The translations under genes and the position numbers were made by a program. This document shows positions 12,055 through 24,091 of a stretch of DNA of 64,000 bases, piece after piece (the first letter of the stretch is position 1; each line of letters begins with the position of its first letter). The notes beneath the pieces are model-generated. The model worked only from the letters and a program-made list of their open reading frames with translations. It ran no database searches and was not told where the DNA came from. This stretch comes from Diospyros lotus (taxonomy: Eukaryota; Streptophyta; Magnoliopsida; Ericales; Ebenaceae): the NCBI RefSeq assembly GCF_014633365.1, contig NC_068344.1:32491170-32555169 (forward strand), read 5' to 3'.

Positions 12055-12400
12055 TAGGCAGAGTTTATTAAAATAAGCAAGATATTTCTGTTTGATTGTT
12101 TTTTAAATTAATATATAAAATAATTAATATAAGATTAAAAAATATTTTAATTTTTTTATTATATTTTTTGTTAAATTTTTTAGAATGTATTAGAGAGTAT
12201 ATGTGTTATTTTTTCTTATCTATAAGATTTAAAATAAATTTATTTGAATAATTTTAAATATAAAGTCACTTGATTTCTTTTAAGTGAATTGACATAATTT
12301 TTATTAAGTGAATTGTCAAATAAATTTAATAAATATAATAAAAAAATATTTTTTATTTTTTTTATTATTTTTAATTTATATCTTAATTAATAAGTATTAT
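12055..12400. repeat. TAGG-family MITE, copy 1
   Basis: Starts TAGGCAGAGTTTATTAAAAT. The inverted right side reads AATACTTATTAATTAAG, close to the left end of copy 2 at 12977. The interior is almost pure A/T. The right border is uncertain. Confidence 0.4.
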
Positions 12401-12976
12401 TTTAATATAAAATTAGAGCTGGTTTGGAGTGGGCAGTCATTGACTTAAAGCCGACCTTTTTCTTCTATATATTATACGTATACTTCAAGATAGCAAGTTG
12501 CCCCCACATAGGGGCGTTAGGTCCATACATTGAAAAAATAGTAACTAGTAAGGACAAGGAACCTAAAATAATATATATATATATATAGATATATAGATAG
12601 ATACATACATACATACCATACATACACCCTAGGAGCTGATATTTCTAAGTGATAAAAAGAGGTTAATGATATATGTTATTTAAATAATAAACATTAAAAG
12701 AAAGTATCTCAAATTATTATTATATTTTTTAAGATCTAAAATTAAAAACAAGAAAAATTAAAATTAAAAGTAAAAAAAATCTTAATAAGGTCAACCAGCT
12801 TCGACTAATTCGACAGTGGTTCTTATAAAAACTTGATTGATTTTTTAACAAGTAATGTCTAACCATAAGCTAAATTAATTTCTTGATGAATTCTTATTCT
12901 TAAGATATTAGGTAAAATAATAATAATAATAATAATATTGAGTGGTGTAATAATATTGGAGGATTTTGTTTTTTGT

Positions 12977-13205
12977 TAGGGTAGTATTTGTTAATTAAGA
13001 TATAGATAAAAAAAAATAAAATATGAAAAGTATTACGAAGAAATTTTTTTATTATATTTGTTAAATTTATCTGGAAAAAATTACATATCTTCTTATCTTG
13101 AATTTTTTAGATAAATTTATTTTTTTTAAATAAATTATTTTAGACTTTTCTAGATAAATTATGTTAATATAATTTTATTTTATTTATTTTAACAAACCCT
13201 ACCCA
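12977..13205. repeat. TAGG-family MITE, copy 2
   Basis: Left end TAGGGTAGTATTTGTTAA and inverted right end TGGGTAGGGTTTGTTAA form imperfect terminal inverted repeats around a 229-bp AT-rich body. A related element lies at 28864-29232. The superfamily is undetermined. Confidence 0.55.
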
Positions 13206-14831
13206 GAAAAATAAAGATTAGAAAAGAAAAAGTTAACAAGGAATGGTCTCTATCCCAATTAAAATGGCTGCCTATTTATGTAATTCCGCCAGAACAAGAA
13301 GATCCCACAGCTTGCTAGATTAGATAAGGTGGTGACAAGGAATGATGGTGATCTCAAGATGGAAGTTGGCACCTCTGCCTCTCTGTCTATGTCTCTGTCT
13401 CTGTCTATGCCTCTGCAAGTTTTTCTACTTTTTTAACTTATACGCACTTTTGTTCTCTTCTAACACTAATTTCTCTGTTATGCCTCTGAACTTTCCAACG
13501 TTAAAACTATTTGAAACGTAACAGCAGGTTAAAAATCAATATCAAAACTATAGCAACATCGTCTATAACCAATCTAATGTAAAATCTTAGGTGGGGACTG
13601 CCGCTGGGACTTGGAATCAAAACGTTATCCAAACGGGTGGGGTTCGGAAGGAACGGGCCCCACTTTCCTTGTCTGGTGCTGGCCGGGACCCACATTCACA
13701 CTTCCTAATAAGTAGCCCACATGAGTCGCAACTCCCTGCACCGCCGGCCCACCCATCCACCATGCGACGGCACTCTCATCACCATGATTATCCACCTCAA
13801 TCTTCTTCTTCTTCTTCTTCTTCTTCAGCTTAATCTTTTTATTCCTTAAATAAAAAGAATAAAAATCACGGCACGGTAGAGGAAATAGGCATGAAGAGTG
13901 ATGTGGTCCCAAGGAAAGTGTGGGACCCAGTCAATTGGGATATTCATGAACCCGGGGTTGGGTTGGATAGAGAGAAGTTTGATATTTCCAGAATCGGATA
14001 AGGCCTCAATTTGGGGATTGGGATTGGGTCACTGCTGCTGCCCCACAGAGGATGGGCATCCAAGACTATGCACCCACCGCCTCCCGCTTCTAATGAGCTG
14101 GCCATCCACTACAAGACACAACCCCTTTTTCTTCTCAAATTTGTCGTCCCCCAGGGATTTTGGAATCAATTAGGCCAATCCAAGCTTGTTATTTCAAATT
14201 CAACTTTAATAGTCATCTACTAATGTATCACTAACTCTTCTATTCTTAAATTTATAAATTATATCGTAACAATTGCTTAAACAACTAAAAATCCCTTTTT
14301 TTTGTATGATAGACACAATATTTTTTTTCCATTTTTGTATTATTGTTCTCGTTCAATCACTTTTTTCTATTTATTTATATTGTTTTGTCTTAGTTGTGAT
14401 TTAATTTTTTAACAGAAAAGATTAGTAGTATCTCCTTAATATCCCCAAGTAGTTTAGATTTAGTTATTTTATATAATTTTTTGTACTTGTTTTGTAGTAC
14501 ATATCATTAATTTATTATATTAATATATATCTATAAAAATATAAAGATCATTAAAGATTAATATCGCACCGTGCCAGATTCATTATAGTTTGAGTCAATG
14601 GGCTTAAGAAGCCCATGTGTACAAGATGAACAAAACTCAACGAGCACAAAAATGAAGGGTATCATTCGGGTGTGGACTTTGATGGGCTCATCTCAAGCCC
14701 AGAATGGAACGACAAGCAGGCCGGGCCCGATGTACCATCTATAATCTATCATGAAGTTAAGTTTGGTACTGTGAATTATATTTTTCAAAATTTAATTAAT
14801 GGAAAAGTAATGTCTATGTTTAGCATGCTTA
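13206..14831. other. Intergenic, no gene seen
   Basis: Contains a TCT trinucleotide run near 13802-13826 and a CTGTCT-rich stretch near 13380-13412. Open frames around 13591-14223 have no recognisable domain. A GC-rich scrap at 14690-14750 may be retrotransposon debris. Confidence 0.45.
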
Positions 14832-15542
14832 GGCCTTGTTTATTTGTGGAAAATTTGAGTAGTTTTTTAAAAAATATCTCTATATAGATAAAAAAAAAAG
14901 TTAGAAATTGTATTCAAAATAGTTTTTTTTTTTTTTTCTAAATTAGAGAATAAAAAATATTTTTTTATTTTCTAAAATTAGACTAAACTTTAAAAAACAT
15001 TTAGAAAAAACACGCTTTCCTAATTTGAACTTTACTTCAAATCATGTCATCAATATTCTTTTTCCTTTTGCCTCTTTTTGTTTCCTAGGATTTCATTTAC
15101 AACTCACTCACTCACCTACACTCACTCACTCACCCATTTTTATCACACCTTTCTATTTTTTTCTTGTCGCCCTCTACTATTGCAACTATGAATACCACCA
15201 TCGCCTTCTTTCTGCAGCCTTCTTTCTTTCCCATTGTTGTTCTCATCCCTTGACCAGCACCATTGCACCTCTCTTTGCCACCATGATGGTGATAACTCCT
15301 TTCTTTATCAAGTTACCTTAAGCATTCAACTCTTCTTTTATTATTGATCTCTACATCTCTTCTTCTGCATGATTTTAAACACATTATCTCATTTTTAAAA
15401 ATCTAAATGAGTTTTATATTTAATAGAGATGAATACATTTTTTTTATTTTTTTCTAATTTTCTGTAAAAGTGAAAATATGAAAACAAAAACAAAATTTAT
15501 AGATAAAATACAAAAAAAAACATTTTACACAAGTAAATGGGC
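14832..15542. repeat. 711-bp element with terminal inverted repeats
   Basis: The left end GGCCTTGTTTATTTGTGG and inverted right end GCCCATTTACTTGTG align well and are followed on both sides by AAAAT. The body includes CACTCACTCAC repeats at 15105-15133 and a 98-codon open frame that looks accidental. This is the form of a non-autonomous DNA transposon. No clear target duplication was found. Confidence 0.5.
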
Positions 15543-17167
15543 TCCACATATGCTCCACCATTCATTTTTTTTTCTCTTATATCACTAAAATCTCACTTGA
15601 AAAGTCACTTCTCCTCCTTCCATTTCATTGTTTTATGTTGTTGATTACTTCCCACATATGCTTTCTATCAATTCTAAAATTATAATATAAGTGTGGAAAT
15701 GCAAAAAAGTAATAAATCAGAAACAACATGTATTTTTTGGTTTTATCTGCTTTCATAACTTATCAAATATTTCCATTCATAATAATTTTGAAAATGCATT
15801 CTATTATTAGCTCCAACATATATCAATTTTGATGTTCCACATGACAAAAATTAATAAAAATGTTATTAGGTTTGTTGTCACTCGAACAAAACAATAAATT
15901 TACTTACTGGAGATGTTTTCAAGCAGTTTAGATTTTGTAAGAAAGAAAATTATCAAAGGGCATAGGATAATTCTTACACAAATATTTAAATACTTAAATC
16001 AAACATCAAAATTTGTTGAAGACTCGAATGAAGTATTGAAATTAATATCAAAGACATACCTTTTTTTAGATGAATTATCATCGATTTATAAATGAGCTAG
16101 CGTAGGAGTTTGTGATAACCATCTTTAGTACTCCAAGATCAATTAGGATTAGAACCCTTATAAATCATGTCTATTATTTACAAAATTCTCGAAAGGACTT
16201 TCACATATTGGAGTTATCATGTATACACTTCATTCGAAACCTCCTAAGGAGAATTTATTAGGCAACTTGTAGGAGAATCCAATCTCTTGAAGTTGACAGT
16301 AATCTTCTCCTGCGCAATTACAAGTTTTAGGAGATTTAGGTACGTTCTCTTTACTTTTCAATTTTCAGTTTAAGTTTTGAATTCATTTTCAATTTTTTGT
16401 TTTGGTAGTCTATTTTTAGAAAATTAAAAACGTGTTCTCTTTGTCATTTTAAAAAATTATTTCTCAAAACAGAAAATTAGAAAACGCGTTTTCTTTGAAA
16501 TTTTGAAAATAATTTTTATTTTAATAAATTTGATTATTTAATAAATTAAAAATATTTAATGTTAATATATTATTAAAAATATATATATATATTAAAGTTA
16601 ATGAATTTTGTAATTTTTTTCCATTACAATAATAAAATATGAATAAATAAATAAATATATTTTGAATTTAGAGTTTATTTTGGATGAAAACACTCAAAAT
16701 AACATTTTATTACTTTGAGTTTTCTTCACAATTTTTTTTTTATTTTTAAAAATATATTTTTAAAAATAATAAAAAAAACGCGTTTTCATTTTTTTAGAAA
16801 ATTAAAAATTAAAAATAATTTAAAAAAAAAAAAAAAACGTAGGCTTAATCTCTCAAAGGCGTGTTGTGTTCTCAAGGGACATTTCAATCTCCTAAAACCA
16901 TATCTAGGCCCTTATCTGTATTTGGGCTTTTTTATCTTTTAGTAGACTTTTGCTTGTGACACATGAAGGCTATTTCAAATTTTTTAATTATGTTATGTTA
17001 TTTCCCTATATGTATTTATTTAAATATGATATTTTGAATTATTATTACTTATTTAATGCTTATTATACACACCGGTGTATTCTTGAAATTTTTAGATACT
17101 TTCATGAGAAATTGTTTTATATACCAAATAAATCAATATTATTTTTTTTTAAGAATTTTAGTTCATA
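15543..17167. other. Intergenic, AT-rich; possible MITE at 16335-16845
   Basis: GGTACGTTCTCTTT near 16340 and the inverted GCCTACGTTTTTTTTT near 16845 may be weak terminal repeats of another AT-rich element, with repeated ACGCGTTTTC words inside. The support is thin. No gene is evident. Confidence 0.35.
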
Positions 17168-17172
17168 CTTTC
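17168..17172 (+). repeat. Target-site duplication of solo LTR (left)
   Basis: CTTTC here is repeated at 28764-28768, directly outside the right edge of the LTR. A 5-bp duplication is standard for LTR retrotransposons. Confidence 0.75.
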
Positions 17173-18622
17173 TATAAGCACATTCGCCCGGATATCTCAA
17201 CCACTCGGACTACTCAAACGGGAGCACTTACGGAAGAAGAAAAAGAATGGAACACAAGACCAAACCACCCTAGCATGCATATACAGAAATAAGAACAGCG
17301 GAAACGAAATTAAACACATGCATGCACTACGGATACCCCGCTAGCATAGTGGTCACATGATAAATAAATAAACATAGACTCTTGTGCCGACATACCCGAG
17401 ACTCGAGAAAAGACCTGGCACAGTACAAAATAATAGAGTAAACCCTACTCAGACATCAGAGTTGATAGGGATTGACGAGACTGCCTGTACACCATACCGA
17501 CTCTGCCGCTAAAAACTAACTCCCTTGCCATGGCCCACACTGCCACTACCTGGAATGATGGAAATCAATGTGAGTCGCGAGACTCAGCAAGCATAAAGAA
17601 AGAAAGGCTGAAGGATGAACATATCCAGAAAACTCTCCCCAGGATAAACCCTCAGGTACATACAACCATGAGACGCTACAATACAATAGCATATCATAAT
17701 TAAAGCACATACCAGTCCTTGGGGCCCACACAAGACACACGGCACCCAAGTCCCATACCAACCTGTCGTTGCCCTGAAAGGCAACATGAATCTCCAACAA
17801 ACCTGAGTGTTGTCCCGGGTCGGTACTCCCGTCACCCATCCATGTCGGTACTCCCGACACCCGAGCCATAGGCTCCCTTGGAACGGTACTCCCGTCCGAG
17901 AACTAATAACTACCAGTAGCCATACAATGCACATAGAAATGCAATGGCGTAGTGAGCATCAACGTGATACAAGACGCCCATACATCCAGGCATTAGGCCA
18001 TATTCCGCCCATATAGTAAATCACACGCGATACATATGCCCGTGTTGGATGCAGCATAACCAAACTAGAATGTCCGTGACCAAGTATAACCAAATCATGA
18101 TAAACCCAACATGCAGCCTGTACCCATGTGCATACCAAACCATGCAATAAGAATAAAACATAACCAGGCATGCTATAATCACATAACGGTAGAGCTAGTC
18201 AGCAGTGCCTGGCACTGGTTAGCAGTCAGTGACTAGAAGAGACCAGCCGACGGCCTAAGATAGACCGTACAACAGCCACACTGTCACTGAACAGCTAATC
18301 CTTGCCCCCACTACCCAATCGCTTTAGCCTATAAACAATCAAAAGCTATAATAATACCCGGACAGCTAAGAACCTAGCCCCGAGTGAGTACGACATCATT
18401 CCCACAGGTTAAGGGGTGGCACAAACCCCCATAGGCAACCAATGAATAAAACCCTCGAAACTAGTTGAATAAATTAAATATTAAAACAAACCGTTTAAAA
18501 TTTCATAATTTATTAACAACCGAAACCAACGAAGGAAGGTCAAATAAATTGACAACGAAAGAATCAACAATGAGGGTATAAAGAACTTGCTTGTATCTAG
18601 TTGTTTACAGCGTTTCCACGCT

Positions 18623-18627
18623 TGAAC
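18623..18627 (+). repeat. Copia target-site duplication (left)
   Basis: TGAAC, repeated exactly at 27512-27516 on the other side of the copia element. Confidence 0.92.
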
Positions 18628-20133
18628 TGTTGGAAAACATTGATCTGATCATACGCAGCGGAAAATAAAATCTGATTTTATTGGTATCACGTTTTTCAAA
18701 TCTTACGGTTAAATCGAAGACATAAAACGAAAAGTTACCTCGAAACAAAATTTGATTTCGTTGCCGATAACCTGCCTGATATCTCCCACACATGAGATGC
18801 CGAGTCGGTCCACCCGAAATCGTCAGGACTTCAATAGACTTGAGAGAAAAAGGGACTCGGAAATTTTCTCTAAAATTTCCGTTTTGATTCAACTGATTGA
18901 TCTCTTGGATTTTGGGTTTAATGTTATATTTATAGACAAGAAACCCTAAAACCCTAAATGCTATTGGGCCGGGCTTTAGGTGCTAGCAAAAAACCCAATC
19001 CAAATTTATAATTAAATAAATAATCATATTACTTATTTAATTATCCTTATTTCTTAAATAATTGCTTTTATAATTTAGTAATTCCATAATTACTAAATTT
19101 GCCCATTTTTCTTTTAAAGCGACTTCTATTGGGTGGGACTTTCTGGATTCACAATTAAATTGGCAACGAGAATTAATCAATTATTAATTCTCGTAAAACA
19201 TGAGTGACATCTAGCAATATGTCATAATTACCCAATTTAATGTGAAGCGGGAATGTGAACCTTACACTACGGTGCCCTGCAATACAGTCCCTCTATCATA
19301 GTATATCCTAACGAGATATGAGATCACGGTCAGTAGGTCAAATCTCTCGATCTCGTCGTATGACCAAATCCAATAATCGCACTTGACTAATATGACACAC
19401 CCTCTACGGAATCCAAATTCCGTCGTCATATTACCTCGGCCAAGGATTTATCGTCAAGTGACTATTGGATCGCATAGGACATCATCCTCGTATATCTTGA
19501 GGTGATAGATTCCATGTCTGATGCACATATATCTCGTGTGTCACTGAACTAAGCACATAGATACGTACGGCTATCCCTAATTAGGACAACCATATAATAT
19601 CACTGATATCCTAATTCATTAATACACAGATATCCATGTCATCTCAGGTCTAAGGACTAATGCAAATCCGTAGTTAATATTAAATCATTGACCCGTGAGA
19701 TAAAACCCATGTGATTAAATATTAATAGTCCCGTTCAGTGAACTCGTTCCTATAACGAGCACCCACTCATCTTCCTTCTGTATCTTATACAGAGTGGTAC
19801 AAGACCCACCAATCTTGTCTTTCGGTATCTTATACCGAACAAAGAGGAAGACGATGTGCCAGCCTTTGCGAGTTACTAATTATCCAAGTTAGGAACTCTA
19901 TGGCCAAGAACATATTTATAGTATAACGTATTGTGGATTATCTGTCTTGATTATTCTTAACAATTAAGAATGGTATCCACTTCTTATTATACTAAAGGAT
20001 ATTTGTATGTTCAATTCAAATCATATTGCAATTTCAATTAAACATAAAACTTGCCATTAAATAAGGTTTAAAGAATTACAAGATCAAGCCCTATTGTGTC
20101 ACTAGAACTAGTCTTAAGGGCTTCTATCTAACA
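18628..20133 (-). repeat. Copia 3' LTR
   Basis: 1506 bp, beginning TGTTGGAAAACA and ending TATCTAACA on the plus strand, so it has the canonical TG...CA ends in both readings. As the element runs on the minus strand, this is the downstream LTR. Relative to the other LTR it lacks a 10-bp duplication near 19172. Confidence 0.95.
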
Positions 20134-20143
20134 ATCTCCCACT
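20134..20143 (-). other. Copia polypurine tract
   Basis: On the minus strand the sequence AGTGGGAGAT directly abuts the LTR, giving the familiar copia junction GTGGGAGATTGTTAG. It primes plus-strand DNA synthesis. Confidence 0.85.
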
Positions 20144-20147
20144 AGCC

Positions 20148-22787
20148 CTAAGACCATTTTGAATGGTATCTCATACCCCATCTGTCTAGATGAGAATCTA
20201 GTTGCTTCTGGTTCATGGCCTTAGTCAGTGGATCTGCCGCATTCTCTGATGTATCTACTCTCTGCACATTGACATCTCCTCTGCCAACAATCTCTCGAAT
20301 GAGGTGGAAGCGTCTCTCAATGTGTTTGGACTTTTGGTGAGACCTTGGTTCCTTGGCTTGCGCTATAGCCCTATTGTTGTCGCAAAACAAGGGCACGACA
20401 GACTCAATTGAGGGAACCACTCCAAGTTTTGTCACAAACTTCTTAATCCAGACGGCTTCCTTCGCAGCATCGGATGCCGCGATATACTCGGCCTCTGTAG
20501 TAGAATCGGCGATAGTATCTTGTTTGGAACTTTTCCAACTGAATACTCCACCATTGCAAGAAAACACATAGCCTAAGATAGACTTTCTATCATCAACATC
20601 TGATTGGAAATCAGAATCTGTGTAACCTTCCACTTTAAGTTCTCCCGCTCCATATGTAAGAATCAAATCCTTAGTCCTTCTCAAGTACTTGAGGATGTTC
20701 TTAACAGCAATCCAGTGTTACTCACCTGGATTAGATTGATATCTGCTTGTAACACTTACAGCATGAGCGATATCAGGCCTAGTACACAACATCGCATACA
20801 TTAGGCTTCCTATTGCCGAAGCATAAGGAATCCTAAACATGCGATCTCTCTCTTCTTGTGTTTTGGGACACAAATCTCGAGAGAGATGGATTCTATGTCT
20901 AAAGGGCAGCAGGCCTCTCTTGGAATCCTCCATGTTGAACCTCTTCAACACTCTTTCTATGTACTTGGTTTGGGAAAGCGCTATCAATCTCTTGGTTCTA
21001 TCCCTATAGATCCAAATGCCGAGAATGTAGGCAGCTTCTCCCAAATCTTTCATAGAGAACGTACTTGACAACCATACTTTTATTTTTTATAGCAATCCTA
21101 CATCATTCCCAATGAGTAGGATGTCATCAACATATAAGACCAAAAACGCAATCGCGCTCACACTAACCTTTTTGTATACACAAGGCTCGTCAACATTTTG
21201 AATGAACCCAAACAATTTGACTTCATTATCAAAACGAATGTTCCAACTCCTGGATGCTTGCTTAAGACCATAAATGGATCTCTTAAGCTTGCATACCTTC
21301 CATGTTTGATCCTTAGGTGTGAAGTCTTCAGGTTGTTCTATATAGATATCTTGATCTATACAACCATTTAGAAAAGCTGTCTTCACATCCATTTGCCAAA
21401 TCTCATAATCATAATCAGCGGCAATGGCTTGTAGAATCCTAATGGATTTAAGCATGACAACTGGAGAAAAGGTTTCCTCATAGTCAACACGTTGCCTTTG
21501 ACGATAACCTTTTGCCACTAGTCTTGTTTTGTAGGTCTCTACCTTTCCATCCAAACCTATCTTCTTCTTAAAGACCCATTTACATCCAATAGGTACTATA
21601 CCTCTTGGTGGATCTACAAGAGTCCAGACCTGGTTCGAATACATGGAATCCATTTCAGATTTCATAGCCTCTAGCCATCTTTGTGAGTCGATGTCTGACA
21701 TCGCCTCTCGGTAAGTGGTAGGGTTATCTGAATGATCATGGTCTTCTATTAAGAACAACTCTTGTTCACTTAGGAAACCATATCTCTCAGGTGGCCGAGG
21801 TATCCTCTCACTCCTCCTATTGGGAGGTGTAAGACTCAGCCTTGGCTCTTCACTTGGTAATTGGACATCTTGTGGGATAGATTCAGGTTCGGCGAACTCT
21901 TCACCAAGTTCTATTTTCCTTTTTGTTCCACCTTCTTGAATAAACTCTTTTTCAAGAAAAATGGCGTTTCTGCTAACAACTACTTGTTGCAGCTCAGGAA
22001 TATAGAATTCATATCCTAAGGTATCCTTAGGATAACCTATGAAACTACCCTTTAAAGATCGAGTTTCAAGTTTTTCTGATTTAAGCTTTTTCACAAAAGC
22101 TGTACATCCCCAAATCTTAACATGTTTAAGACTTGGTTTCCTACCAAACCATATCTCATGTGGTGTTATAGGAACTGACTTGGAAGGTACTCTATTTAGA
22201 AGGTATATTGCAATAAGAAGGGCATGACCCCACAGGAACAATGGTAAGTCAAAATAACTTAACATGTTTCGGACCATATCTAATAGAGTCCGATTCCTCC
22301 TTTCTGAAACCCCGTTCAGTTGAGGCGTTCCTGGTGGAGTGCGTTGTGAAATAATACCCGAGACTTTAAGAAAATCTTCAAACTCATGACTTAGATATTC
22401 GCCTCCACGATCTGATCGTAAGGCTTTTATCTTTTTACCAGTTTGATTTTCTACTTCAGCTTTAAAATCTTTGAACATTTCAAAAGATTCAGATTTATGT
22501 CTCATAAGATAAACATATCCATATCTAGACATATCATATGTAAAAGTTATGAAATATTGATAACCCCCTCGGGCCATTACATTAATTGGCCCACATACAT
22601 CAGAATGTATGAGTCCCAACAATTCTGTAACTCTAACCCCTTGTCCAACAAATGGTGATTTGGTCATTTTGCCTAGGATACAAGATTCACATGTTGGATA
22701 AGGTTCAGAACCCAATGGGCCAAGAAGCCCATCTTTCTCCAACCTAGTGATTCTATCATCCCCTATATGACTAATCGATGATGCCAC
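20148..22787 (-). pseudogene. Copia pol: integrase, RT, RNase H (two stops)
   Basis: One continuous reading frame from 22787 down to 20148 apart from stops at 21087-21089 and 20718-20720. In order it shows the integrase zinc-binding remnant (CESCILGK), the catalytic core (HSDVCGP, RSDRGGEY and NGVSERRNRTL give the D, D and E), then reverse transcriptase (WVFKKK, WQMDVKTAFLNG, YVDDILLIG), and RNase H (GYTDSDF, TTEAEYIAASDAAKEAVW, SKHIERRFHLIRE). The first stop follows GNDVGLL; the second follows RYQSNPGE where a Glu codon is expected (GAA to TAA), so each could be a single substitution. The frame is shifted by one relative to gag. Confidence 0.95.
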
Positions 22788-24091
22788 AGAATTTTGGGAT
22801 TTGGGTTATCCCTTTGTCTCTTGTTATTATTCAATACACGCAGATTTTTATCATTATCAATAGTTACATTCAAAATGTAAAGACCATTAACAAAATTACC
22901 AGAAGCAATCAATTTATTTCCAAAATAAATCTCACAAACATTATTTTTAAAAGAAAATTCATAATTCTCTTTCACTAAAGCAGGAATAGAAATAATGTTC
23001 TTAAAAGCTCCAGGTACACATAAACAATTGTTTAAAACTAAACTATGTCCATGCAATAAAGATAAAGTAACAGTGCCAATAGCCGTGGCTGCAACTCTTG
23101 CCCCGTTTACCACCTTCAGCACGATCTCATCATCTGCGAGCCTTCTACTTTGCTCCAGATCCTGTACAGAAGCACAAACATGAGTTGTCGCTCCAGAATC
23201 TAGAATCCATAAAGTAGAACAATGAGCAATGGAAAAATACTCGTGAACTATCATCATACCTTCCGCTTCCTTCTTCAAGGAACTGAGGTAGTCTTTGCAG
23301 TTCCTCTTCCAGTGCCCGTCCTTGCCACAGTGGAAACATTTTCGTTTGGCAACAACTTTTTCCTTCTTCTTACTTATTGTCTTGGCCCCTTGTGGTACTT
23401 TTGTGGCCTTTTTCTTGTCTTTCCCCTTCCTAGTCTTACTGGAAGAGGTAACAACCATCACAGTACCCGTTTTCATGTTGCTTTGTGCCGTAATAAGCAT
23501 GTTCATTAACTCAGCCGGAGTACACTCTATTTTATTCATATAGAAATTCGATATGAAATTTCCATACGAATCTGGCAAAGACTGAAGGATCAAATCAATT
23601 TGGAGGTGAGGATTCAACTCATCCCCCAAACCCTTCAACTTCTCTAACAAGGAGATCATTTTGAGAACGCGTTCTCCCACTGATCCTCCTAGAGACATCT
23701 TTTCCCTAAATAGTGACTTAGATATCTCATATCTCGCACTCCGACTTTGTTCACCATACAACTCTTGTAGGCGTGTGATGATAGAGTACGTGTCAGGCAT
23801 ATTCACATGTTGACGCTGTAATTCACTACTCATTGAAACAAGCATATAAATCCTAGCGGTGAGATCATCATCTCGCCACTTGGTAAGAGTATCTTGCTCC
23901 TCTTGAGTAATGTTTTGAGGAACACTTTCCCCTCCATCATCATTAGCAGGCACGGGTACAAGAGCATTCAATACATAAGTAATTTTCTCCAAGTTCAAAA
24001 TTAGTTTCAAGTTTAAGAGCCAATCATTGAAATTTGGTCCAGTTAATTGGTGCTTGTCAAGATTTCTTGTAAGTGGGTGCAATGAAGCCAT
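22763..24091 (-). pseudogene. Copia gag and protease
   Basis: 442 codons. Residues 1-210 are the copia gag domain (LTGPNFNDWLLNLKLIL near residues 16-32). A Lys-rich linker leads to a CCHC zinc knuckle at residues 252-265 (C252, C255, H260, C265), which binds RNA. Aspartic protease follows with the active-site triad Asp298-Ser299-Gly300 in WILDSGATTH. The frame ends in the GAG-pre-integrase motif LWHHRL, where a frameshift moves the rest of the polyprotein into the next frame (overlap 22763-22787). Normal plant copia elements have a single frame here, so I call it broken. The start at 24091 begins with the usual short MASLHPL type N-terminus. Confidence 0.93.
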
